64,000 nucleotides of DNA, from contig CAWENQ010000007.1 in assembly GCA_963810485.1 (NCBI GenBank), positions 124,001-188,000 on the forward strand, in the 5' to 3' direction. Below are positions 19,224-26,524 of this stretch, one piece after another. The DNA comes from DATKFM01 sp963810485 (GTDB taxonomy: Bacteria > Pseudomonadota > Alphaproteobacteria > Dongiales > Dongiaceae). The notes below the pieces were generated by a model. It was not told the origin of the DNA. It saw only the letters and a list, made by a program, of their open reading frames with translations, and searched no databases. How positions within the stretch are numbered: the first letter of the stretch is position 1; every line of letters begins with the position of its first letter. Made by a program: the position numbers and the translations under genes.

Positions 19224-20009
19224 ATGATACAACCGACCTTGCGTGACTTGTTGACGCGCCGCGATGTCAAAGTGGGCTTCTGGGTCAACGAATTCATGAC
19301 GCCGGCAATTGGTCACATTCTGAAGGCGGCCAATTGCGATCTCGTCACGTTCGACATGGAGCATTCGGGGCTCGGCTTCGAGACGATCAGAGCCGCTCTT
19401 CGATCCGCTGAAGCGGCCGGGCTCGCAACCATCGTTCGCCCGCCGTCGAAGCAGTACCACGATATTGCCCGCGCGCTGGACATCGGCGCCAAATCGCTGA
19501 TGTTTCAGATGGTGGACACGGCCGAGGAGGCTCGCGAGATCGTCGCCTGCATGAAATACAGGCCGCGCGGCATCCGCGGGGTGACCACGCAACACTTCTA
19601 CGATCGTTTTACCGACGGCGCCCTGGGGCCGAAGCTCATGGCGGAGGATGCGGCAACCACGATGATCGCCCTGGTGGAAACCCGCGTGGGCGTTGCCAAT
19701 GCCGACGCAATCGCCGCTGTCGACGGCGTCGATTGCCTCTATCTGGGCCATGTCGACCTCAGTGTCGACCTCGGTATTCCCGGCGGCTACGACGATCCGC
19801 GTCTGCTCGAGGCCACTCATGCCCTCGCCGCCGCCTGCCGCAACCATGGCAAGCAGTTTGTGTGGGACGTCGGCTCGACGGGCGAGCTCGAAGATATGAT
19901 CCGTCTCGGCGCCAGCATCATCATGTGCGGCGCCGACACTGGGACCCTGCGCGATGCCGTCGCGCTGGCGACTGCCGACGTACGCCGTCGTTGCGCCGGC
20001 TTGGCCTGA
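19224..20009 (+). CDS. HpcH/HpaI-family class II aldolase
   Basis: A 261-residue aldolase of the family containing HpaI, garL and the 2-keto-3-deoxy-L-rhamnonate aldolase RhmA. Diagnostic stretches are the metal/pyruvate site region TFDMEHSGLGF, the strand ALVETRVGVANADAIAAVDG with the metal-binding Glu, and LYLGHVDLSVDLGIPG with the metal-binding Asp. It would cleave a 2-keto-3-deoxy acid to pyruvate plus an aldehyde, fitting the L-rhamnonate-dehydratase-like enzyme encoded nearby. The ATG at 19224 lies 10 bases after a GAGGAG site; the earlier ATG at 19215 is too close to it. Confidence 0.88.
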   Translation: MIQPTLRDLLTRRDVKVGFWVNEFMTPAIGHILKAANCDLVTFDMEHSGLGFETIRAALRSAEAAGLATIVRPPSKQYHDIARALDIGAKSLMFQMVDTAEEAREIVACMKYRPRGIRGVTTQHFYDRFTDGALGPKLMAEDAATTMIALVETRVGVANADAIAAVDGVDCLYLGHVDLSVDLGIPGGYDDPRLLEATHALAAACRNHGKQFVWDVGSTGELEDMIRLGASIIMCGADTGTLRDAVALATADVRRRCAGLA

Positions 20010-20030
20010 CGGGCCGCTGATCCTGTTGCC

Positions 20031-20064
20031 CAAAAAGAAAGGGAGCACGTTGCCGTGCTCCCTT
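20031..20064 (-). terminator. Rho-independent terminator for the binding-protein gene
   Basis: An 11-bp stem with a 4-base loop (20039-20049 against 20054-20064) is followed, on the minus-strand transcript, by a T-rich run (complement of 20031-20038). It lies 24 bases past the stop of the leftward substrate-binding-protein gene and 30 bases past the convergent aldolase gene. Confidence 0.8.
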
Positions 20065-20087
20065 AACATGTTCGGATACTGGTGCGA

Positions 20088-21605
20088 TCAGTCGCAGGCA
20101 ATCTCCGAGAAGTCGGGCCGATTGTGGTCGGACGCCGGCGTGTAGCCGGAGCAGCCCTTACGCGTGGCGGCCACGATATTGGCAAACATTGGAATGATCA
20201 CGCCGCCTTCCTCGGAAATGAGCTGCTGTGCTTCCTGATAGAGTTTCCGGCGGGCGTCAGTGTCCAAAGTCGTCGCGGCCTTGTCGAGCAAAGCGTCATA
20301 CTTGTCGAGGCGGAAGTGCGTCTCGTTCCAGGGCGCATCCTTGCGATACGCGACCGACAGCGCAGCCGGTGTCGTCCGCATGCCCCAGTTGGAGACGGCG
20401 AAGGCCTGCTTCAGCCAGATGTTGTCCCAGTACTCGCCGGCCGACTCGTTGATGATATTGATCTTGATGCCGGCATCCGACGCCATTTGCTGATAGGCCT
20501 GCACCATGGCCATCGTGCCCGGCATCAGGTCGGCCGCATGCAGATCGACGGTGATCCCGTCCGCATGGCCCGCCTCCGCAAGCAGCTGCTTCGCCTTGGC
20601 CACATCGCGTTGCATGACATCGGTGCGATAGGCGTCGGGCGAGGTCGGCATGATCGGGTTGTCGTTGCCGGGTATCCCGAAGCCGAGAAGCGCGGTATCG
20701 ACGATGGCTTGGCGATCGATGACCAGCTTCATGGCCTGGCGCACCCGGACATCGTCGAACGGCGGAACATCGATGAACATTCCCATGGTCACCGCCGTGC
20801 CGCCCGGGGCCTTGGTCAGCGTGACATTGGGATTCGCCTTGAGCGTTCCGATCGTCGCGGGATCCACCACCAGAACGATATCGGCATCGCCCGACTCGAG
20901 CGCGGCGACGCGGCTGATCGGCTCGGTGATGGCTGTCACGGTAAGACACTCGGCCTTGGGCAGGCCTTCGCGCCAGTACTTGGCGTTACGGGTGAAGGTG
21001 GTCTTCAGCGGCCCGATCGTGAGTTCGGCCAGCGTGAACGGCCCGGTGCCATTCGGTTTGAACCTGATGTCGTCTGAAGATGCGCCGTTCTTCACCACCA
21101 TCCCGTGCTTGGTTGCGAGAATGGCGGGCAGTTCGACGATCGGCGAGTCGAGCGTGACCTTGACGGTTGCGGCGTCGACGGCCTGGAATGCTTCCGCTTT
21201 GATGGCGCCAAGTTCACTTGCCGCCGGTGAGCCGACTTCCGGGTCGAGCAAGCGGCGGAATGTGTAGACGACGTCATCGGCCGTGAGCGGCGATCCGTCG
21301 TGGAATGTCACGCCCTGCCGGATATGGAATGTCCACTCCGTGGCCGTCTCATTCACGTCCCACGATTCGGCGAGCCAGGGAACCGGCTGCATCGCGGAAT
21401 CGGCCGCGACGAGGGGCTCATAGATCATGCGCGCATGATAGACGTCCGAGATACTCAGCAATCGGGCGGGATCTGGCGATAGCGTCTCGCCGCTCCAATC
21501 GGGACCGACCAGTACCGGACACTCCGCTGCCTGCGCCGCAGGCATAACTGTGCATGTCACTAACAAGAGCGCCGCCGAGGCGGCGCCAATCCCAAGTTTC
21601 GTCAT
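20088..21605 (-). CDS. Extracellular solute-binding protein, family 5 (peptide/nickel type)
   Basis: A 505-residue periplasmic binding protein. Residues 1-28 are a Sec signal peptide (MTKLGIGAASAALLLV... ending AQAAE). Family motifs follow: ARLLSISDVYHARMIYEPLV, a lid region WTFHIRQGVTFHDGSPLTADDVVYTF, and VRVRQAMKLVIDRQAIV-like text near VRQAMKLVID. The frame is open to 21992, but ATG 21605 has a GGGAGGA site and begins the signal peptide. It should deliver substrate to the permeases at 13.8-15.7 kb; it is divergent from the rhamnonate-dehydratase-like gene, with a 120-base shared promoter region. Confidence 0.93.
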   Translation of the reverse strand: MTKLGIGAASAALLLVTCTVMPAAQAAECPVLVGPDWSGETLSPDPARLLSISDVYHARMIYEPLVAADSAMQPVPWLAESWDVNETATEWTFHIRQGVTFHDGSPLTADDVVYTFRRLLDPEVGSPAASELGAIKAEAFQAVDAATVKVTLDSPIVELPAILATKHGMVVKNGASSDDIRFKPNGTGPFTLAELTIGPLKTTFTRNAKYWREGLPKAECLTVTAITEPISRVAALESGDADIVLVVDPATIGTLKANPNVTLTKAPGGTAVTMGMFIDVPPFDDVRVRQAMKLVIDRQAIVDTALLGFGIPGNDNPIMPTSPDAYRTDVMQRDVAKAKQLLAEAGHADGITVDLHAADLMPGTMAMVQAYQQMASDAGIKINIINESAGEYWDNIWLKQAFAVSNWGMRTTPAALSVAYRKDAPWNETHFRLDKYDALLDKAATTLDTDARRKLYQEAQQLISEEGGVIIPMFANIVAATRKGCSGYTPASDHNRPDFSEIACD

Positions 21606-21725
21606 TCTTATGTCCTCCCAGAACGCGCTACGATCTACGCCGAGCGCAAGAGAATATATACCATCCGTACTTTGATAGTCTATGTTTAGCTGTTTTTGGC
21701 AAAGCGATGTGGCTGGGGGCATGTC
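21606..21725. promoter_or_regulatory. Shared divergent promoter region
   Basis: This 120-base interval separates the leftward binding-protein gene from the rightward dehydratase gene. It is more AT-rich than its flanks around GAATATATACCATCCG (21650-21665) and TTTAGCTGTTTTTGG (21683-21697), as expected for back-to-back promoters. No exact sigma factor consensus was assigned, and no regulator gene lies within the cluster. Confidence 0.4.
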
Positions 21726-22907
21726 ATGAGCAGATGGCGCATCGCGGCCGTGCGCTCCTATGTGATCGAATCCCTCGGCGTCGGCGGCAATTACACCGCG
21801 CGAGAGCCGGGCCATTGGCTGGTCGATGCGCGCCAAGCCAATCCGATGTCGACATACCCTGACCGGACCGATCTCAGGACTGGCACCGGCGATGCGGCCG
21901 CCGGCATCCTGTTGGAGATCGAGTCCGCTGATGGCACGGTTGGCATAGCTACCGGTAGCGGTGGCATCGCTGCATGCGCCATTATTGATCAAGGGCTAGC
22001 GGGCCTGCTGGTCGGCGCCGACCCTCGCGACATCGCGCGACTATGGGATCAGATGTACAGAGCCACGCTGCCATACGGCCGAAAGGGCGTGGCGCTGATG
22101 GCGGTCAGCGTCGCCGACTTGGCGCTGTGGGACCTTCTTGGCCGGCTGCGAGGTGAGCCGGTTTACCGCTTGGCGGGAGGCGCCACCAGAGAGCGCATTG
22201 CGGTCTATGGCACCGGACCCAACCCGACGACGTTCCAGAAGCGTGGATTCTTTGGGGCCAAAGTGCCCTTTCCCTATGGTCCAGCCGACGGGCGCGAGGG
22301 TCTGGCAGCGAACCTGCGCGCCGTCGCGGCGCATCGCGAGGCTGTTGGTCCCGACTATCCCCTGATGATCGACTGTTTCATGTCGCTCGATGTGCCTTAC
22401 GCCCTGGAGTTCGCCCGCGCCGCCGAGCCTTACGGCCTCTATTGGATCGAAGAAGCGTTGCACCCCGACGATTGGCAGGGCTACCGACAGCTAAAGTCGG
22501 CGGCTCCATGGGTTCGCTGGGTGACCGGCGAGCACGAATATACCCGTTGGGGCTTCCGTGAGCTCATCCGGCACCGGTCGGTAGACATCGTACAGCCGGA
22601 CTTGATGTGGGCTGGCGGGTTCAGCGAGGCGCTTCGCATCGCGGCACTCGCTTCGGCCTTTGACGTCACTGTCGTGCCGCATGCGGGCGGTATCTATAGC
22701 TATCATTTCGCCATGACCCAGCCCGCCATCCCCTTCGTCGAGTATTGCATCACCAGCCCAAAGGGCGACGAGATCACCTCGGTCTTCGGAGACATGTTCG
22801 ATGGCGAACCACTGCCTCTTGACGGCACCATCACGCTTTCCGACGCTCCAGGGTGGGGCCTCGAACTGAGACGCGACGCCGTCCGGCTGAAGCGCTTTAC
22901 CGCCTGA
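21726..22907 (+). CDS. L-rhamnonate dehydratase-like enolase-superfamily enzyme
   Basis: A 393-residue enzyme closely matching the RhmD group. Family text includes VYGTGPNPTTFQKRGFFGAK, LMIDCFMSLDV (Asp216 metal ligand), YWIEEALHPDD (Glu242/243), TGEHEYTRWGFREL (Glu269), IVQPDLMWAGGFSEA and VVPHAGGIYSYHFAM with His319 as catalytic base. RhmD enzymes dehydrate L-rhamnonate and related 6-deoxy or C5-C6 sugar acids to 2-keto-3-deoxy acids. The aldolase at 19.2 kb and the dehydrogenase at 22.96 kb could handle the next steps. ATG 21726 is favoured over the open start at 21696 because RhmD proteins begin close to this point. Confidence 0.88.
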   Translation: MSRWRIAAVRSYVIESLGVGGNYTAREPGHWLVDARQANPMSTYPDRTDLRTGTGDAAAGILLEIESADGTVGIATGSGGIAACAIIDQGLAGLLVGADPRDIARLWDQMYRATLPYGRKGVALMAVSVADLALWDLLGRLRGEPVYRLAGGATRERIAVYGTGPNPTTFQKRGFFGAKVPFPYGPADGREGLAANLRAVAAHREAVGPDYPLMIDCFMSLDVPYALEFARAAEPYGLYWIEEALHPDDWQGYRQLKSAAPWVRWVTGEHEYTRWGFRELIRHRSVDIVQPDLMWAGGFSEALRIAALASAFDVTVVPHAGGIYSYHFAMTQPAIPFVEYCITSPKGDEITSVFGDMFDGEPLPLDGTITLSDAPGWGLELRRDAVRLKRFTA

Positions 22908-22962
22908 TCGGCCCGGCGCACATGATCGTTGCCACCAGTCGATTGCAATCCTGTCCAGGGGG

Positions 22963-24027
22963 ATGAATTCCGTGACAAAGTTTCGTGTCGCGTTGAGCGC
23001 CGACTTCCTCAAGCCCGACGGCAGCCCTGCCTTCCCGGATTTCGACCTGACGCCTTTGTTTTCCGATCCACGCATCGAGGTGGGCTACGTGGATGCGGAA
23101 GGAGACGTCCTTCCCGCGCGCGCGCTCGAAGACTATGACGCGCTGATTCTGTTCGCGTTTCAGATGCGGGCATCAAGCCTTCCGTCAAGCCGGCGGCTTG
23201 GCGTCGTCGCCCGCTTCGGCGTGGGGTATGACTCCGTGGATGTCGAGGCCCTGGCGGACGAAGGGGTGGCCACCGTCATTACGCCGGCCGGAGTCGCCCG
23301 GCCCGTCGCTGTCGGCATCCTGACATTCATCCTGGCCCTGAGCGGCAAAATCATGGCCAAGGACCGGCTCGCGCGTCAGGGCGCGGCAGGCTTTGCACAG
23401 CGCGCCGGACACATTGGTGTTGGGCTGACGGGCAAAACCTTGGGGTCCATCGGACTTGGAAACATCGGCGGTGACTTGGTGCAAATCATGCGCCCCCTTG
23501 GGCTCAACTTCATCGCCTGCGATCCGAACCTGACCGAGGCTGATGCCCGAAAGCTCGGAGTCCGGCTAGTGAGCCTGGAGACCGTGTTCCGCGAGAGCGA
23601 TATCGTGACGGTCAATTGCCCGCTATCGCCGGCAACCCGCAGTCTCGTCAACGCCGAGCGGCTCGCGCTCATGAAGCCCAGCGCCTACCTCATTAACACC
23701 GCGCGCGGGCCTATCGTCGATCAGAAGGCACTGACCGAGGCGCTCATGGCCGGCCGCATCGCAGGCGCCGGCATCGATGTCTTTGATCCTGAGCCGCCTA
23801 GCGCCGATGACCCTCTCCTTGCGCTGGACAATGTCATCCTGGCGCCGCACGGCCTGGCGATGACGGACGAACTCTTCGCCAATTGCGGAGCGCTTGATAT
23901 CAAGGCGGTGTTCGACGTGATGCATGGGCGCGAACCGCAAGGCATCGTGCAGCGGCGGGTAACCGGGAACGGAGAGTGGCGCCGCCGTCTGGATGCCAAT
24001 CGGGCCAGGTTCGGCGATCCGCGTTGA
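22963..24027 (+). CDS. D-2-hydroxyacid dehydrogenase (NAD-dependent)
   Basis: A 354-residue dehydrogenase of the phosphoglycerate/hydroxypyruvate reductase type. The Rossmann motif is SIGLGNIGGD, preceded by the N-terminal substrate domain with RFGVGYDSVDVEALADEG. Conserved LINTARGPIVDQKAL (catalytic Arg region), GAGIDVFDPEPPSADDPL (Glu region) and LAPHGLAMTDE (His in the usual HxxxxT position) follow. It could reduce or oxidise a 2-keto or 2-hydroxy acid produced in the island pathway. It begins 55 bases after the dehydratase gene at an ATG preceded by a CAGGGGG site, so the two are probably co-transcribed. Confidence 0.9.
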   Translation: MNSVTKFRVALSADFLKPDGSPAFPDFDLTPLFSDPRIEVGYVDAEGDVLPARALEDYDALILFAFQMRASSLPSSRRLGVVARFGVGYDSVDVEALADEGVATVITPAGVARPVAVGILTFILALSGKIMAKDRLARQGAAGFAQRAGHIGVGLTGKTLGSIGLGNIGGDLVQIMRPLGLNFIACDPNLTEADARKLGVRLVSLETVFRESDIVTVNCPLSPATRSLVNAERLALMKPSAYLINTARGPIVDQKALTEALMAGRIAGAGIDVFDPEPPSADDPLLALDNVILAPHGLAMTDELFANCGALDIKAVFDVMHGREPQGIVQRRVTGNGEWRRRLDANRARFGDPR

Positions 24028-24128
24028 GTCTGGTCCGGGCGAGGGCCACGGCAGGTCCCGCCGGACAACTCGCCTCACGGCATCGAGAAAAGTCTATTTT
24101 TCGGCGATTTCCACGTCGCCGATCGCAT

Positions 24129-25158
24129 TCACGTCAGCTTGCCGCTGTAGGGCGCCGCCACCACCAGGCAGCAATTTCCCGGACGGACGCGGCCCGGCTG
24201 ACGCCGGCCGTAGAGTATCCCGTCCACTTCATAGTGCAGCAATTCCGGTGCGCGCGTCGGGTCCCAGGTGCAATGGATGCGGCCGGCGGCCTCCCCGGCT
24301 CGCACCTTGTCGCCGTTGAGATGGTACGGCTCGAAGATTCCGTCTGCCGTTGCGTATACGAACGCACGGGTTCCCGGAAGCTCGAACAGCGGCGCATCGG
24401 CGCGGCGCACCGCCGATGCGCCGGCCGGCAATACGCCCAGATGCGCCAAGACATTGCGCACGCCGCGGCGGCAAATCGCCAGTGCTTCTGGCCTGACCGT
24501 GCCACCGCCGCCCATTTCGGTTCCGACGGTGGTAAGCCCGGCGCGGCAGGCTGTCGCGGTCGCGGTGCGCGGATCGCCGAAATTGCTGACGACCACAATC
24601 AGCGGCGCATCGAACGCCCGGACCGCGGCAACGTTCCGGCGATACAACTCGGGATCGTCGGCCGGTTCTATGATGGCGCTCGGCAGGATGTCGAGGGAGG
24701 AGCCCCCGGAGTGCAGATCCAGGAATGCTTCACCGCGCGGAAAAATCTCGTGGGCGACGAAATCCGCAATCTGCTCTGTTATGGAACCGTGAGCTGCGCC
24801 GGGGAAAGTCACGATTGAAATTCAGCCCGTCGATCGGTGACGTCCGCTGGCCCGACATGACCGCATGCACATTGTTGGCCGGCATCAGAATCAGCCTGCC
24901 CTGCACCTCGCCTGGGTCGAGTTCGCGGATCAGCTCGCAGATCGTGATCGGTCCTTCATACTCATCGCCATGGTTCCCTCCCTCGAGGATCACCGTCGGG
25001 CCCCTGCCGTTGCTGATCACGGCGATCGGCAGGCGCGTGACACCCCACGCGTCGTCATGGGTCGAGTGCGGGATCATGACGAAACCGACTTGCTTGCCGG
25101 GCTTGTCGAGGTCGATTGTCGTGAAGGCCGTGCTACGCTTTGTAGTCGTATGATCCAA
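24129..25158 (-). CDS. Succinylglutamate desuccinylase/aspartoacylase-family deacylase, one frame break
   Basis: A zinc deacylase of about 342 residues once a single extra base in a run of four G (24801-24804, plus strand) is removed. The first part ends GLNFNRDFP and the second resumes GAAHGSITEQIADFV, joining perfectly. Zinc ligands are in GGNHGDEYEGP (His, Glu) and LDLHSGGSS (His). The family removes acyl groups from acylated amino acids. No ATG lies in a good position. TTG 25158 sits 6 bases after a GGAGAG site and is chosen; an upstream open start at 25227 exists. The gene is convergent with the dehydrogenase. Confidence 0.82.
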
Positions 25159-25313
25159 GATCTGCTCTCCGTTCAAAGAGTACGCCGTGGCATGCGATTG
25201 TGGGCAGCTACATCGGCAACTGCGCATTGCTCATGTTGGCATCACTCCATCAGGATCGGCACAAAGAGGCCGGCTTGTGAGCTCGGCTGCGGCGGCGGTG
25301 AAGACACGAGTCC

Positions 25314-25357
25314 ACACTATTCACTCATCTTACGCACCGACTAGTCAAGAATAGTGT
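25314..25357. repeat. 9-bp inverted repeat in island-edge intergenic region
   Basis: ACACTATTC at 25314-25322 is perfectly mirrored by GAATAGTGT at 25349-25357, with a 26-base spacer. It lies about 156 bases upstream of the deacylase start, so it may be an operator. The remaining non-coding bases between 25159 and 25559 are comparatively AT-rich and show no gene. Confidence 0.35.
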
Positions 25358-25559
25358 CAGTGCCAGCCCAGCAGTAGGGTACAGTTCGCTAGCTTCGAAG
25401 TACGAGAACTCAATTCTGCTGACTTCCGCTAGCTGGAGGAAAGCTAACTCACCATGGATCTAGCGAGGTTGTCTCAGAATGACCCGTGGCGGACGGCCGA
25501 CGAGTACGAATGCTGTCGGGCGAAGGCGCCAACGACGTAACAGCAAGCAAACTCGAAGC

Positions 25560-26105
25560 CTAGCTCAATGGCCGGAGGGCCAACTCCATGAATACCAGGT
25601 GTCTGCGGAGCCGGTCCGGGCATTCGTAGTAGGGCCGGATCGGCGCGAATCCGAGCGACCTGTACAGCGCCTGGGCCTCAGTCTGAAGATCGCCGGTGTC
25701 GAGCCGAATGGCGGTTAAGCCACGCCGACGCACCAGATCGATAAGCGCTTCCGTCAATCGCCGGCCGACGCCAAGTCCTTGATGTTCCGGGCGCACGAAC
25801 AGGCGCTTCATTTCGCAGTTGCCGTCGGTGAGCGGCCGCAGGGCAACGCAGCCTGCCGGTCGAGCATCCACGAGTGCCAATAGCAGTGCGCCTGGCGGTG
25901 CATACACCTGCGCAAGCGACGACAACTCCTTCTCGAAATCGCCGATTTGAAGGTAGCTGTCAACGAGCCACGGGCGCTCGCGATACCGCCTGTGGCACCA
26001 CGAGATGAAATCTTGAATGAGCGACGCCGCCTGCGCCATTTGCTGGTCGGATTGCGCTTCGATGATCTCGACGGTGGCATGGGGAGGCATTGGCGAACCT
26101 CGCAT
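25560..26105 (-). CDS. GNAT-family N-acetyltransferase
   Basis: A 181-residue single-domain acetyltransferase counted from ATG 26105, which has GGAGG a few bases upstream; the frame is open to 26153. The acetyl-CoA binding motif A reads VRPEHQGLGVGRRLTEALI (Q/RxxGxG/A form). A preceding strand ends in CEMKRLFV, and motif B reads ALYRSLGFAPIRPYY. The acceptor substrate is not predictable. Its 5' end abuts the fragment of a FemAB-like gene on the other strand, at what appears to be the right edge of the catabolic island. Confidence 0.83.
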   Translation of the reverse strand: MRGSPMPPHATVEIIEAQSDQQMAQAASLIQDFISWCHRRYRERPWLVDSYLQIGDFEKELSSLAQVYAPPGALLLALVDARPAGCVALRPLTDGNCEMKRLFVRPEHQGLGVGRRLTEALIDLVRRRGLTAIRLDTGDLQTEAQALYRSLGFAPIRPYYECPDRLRRHLVFMELALRPLS

Positions 26106-26159
26106 GATCCCTCCAACCATCATACGCCAATTGGCGTCACCGGTGTCTTTCAATTATCT

Positions 26160-26484
26160 GCCCGCCGCTCGGATGCGCCCGAACATCGCCTGTTACTGGG
26201 GCGCCATTCAATGGGCCAAGGATCAGGGCTATCGCTACTATGACTTTGGCGGTATCGATCGCGCGTTCGCGGAGGCCGTGCAGGCTGATCGTCGTGTCAA
26301 CCCGGATCGCGCAGACACGCCGGAAGCGTTCAAGTATTTTTTCGGCGGCGACCTTGTACTGCTGCCGATGCCGCGCCAGTTTACGCTCAACCCCCTGGCG
26401 CGTGCCGTGACCCATCCCGTATTCGCCCGGCTCGCCGGCCGATCGTCGTTCCGGCGGTTCGTCAGCCGCTTCCGCAATGGGTAG
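26160..26484 (+). pseudogene. C-terminal fragment of a FemAB-like acyltransferase
   Basis: About 107 codons match, in order, the last 107 residues of the intact FemAB-like protein encoded at 35389-36510. Shared text includes GYRYYDFG, the pattern PEAFKxxFGGDLVLLPxPRQFT, NPxARA and LAGRSSFRRxVxRFRNG at the end. There is no start codon or N-terminal domain, and similarity begins abruptly at about 26160. This is a truncated paralogue, diverged at DNA level and so not a recent copy, and marks a rearrangement junction between island and polysaccharide locus. Confidence 0.75.
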
Positions 26485-26524
26485 TTTCGCTTGCCGTCGA
26501 GCCGATAATCGAGATTGGTTGAAC

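Noticed and set aside
20082..21077. 331-codon plus-strand frame opposite the solute-binding protein gene
   Set aside because: Antisense shadow: the minus strand encodes a complete family-5 binding protein with signal peptide and ribosome-binding site.
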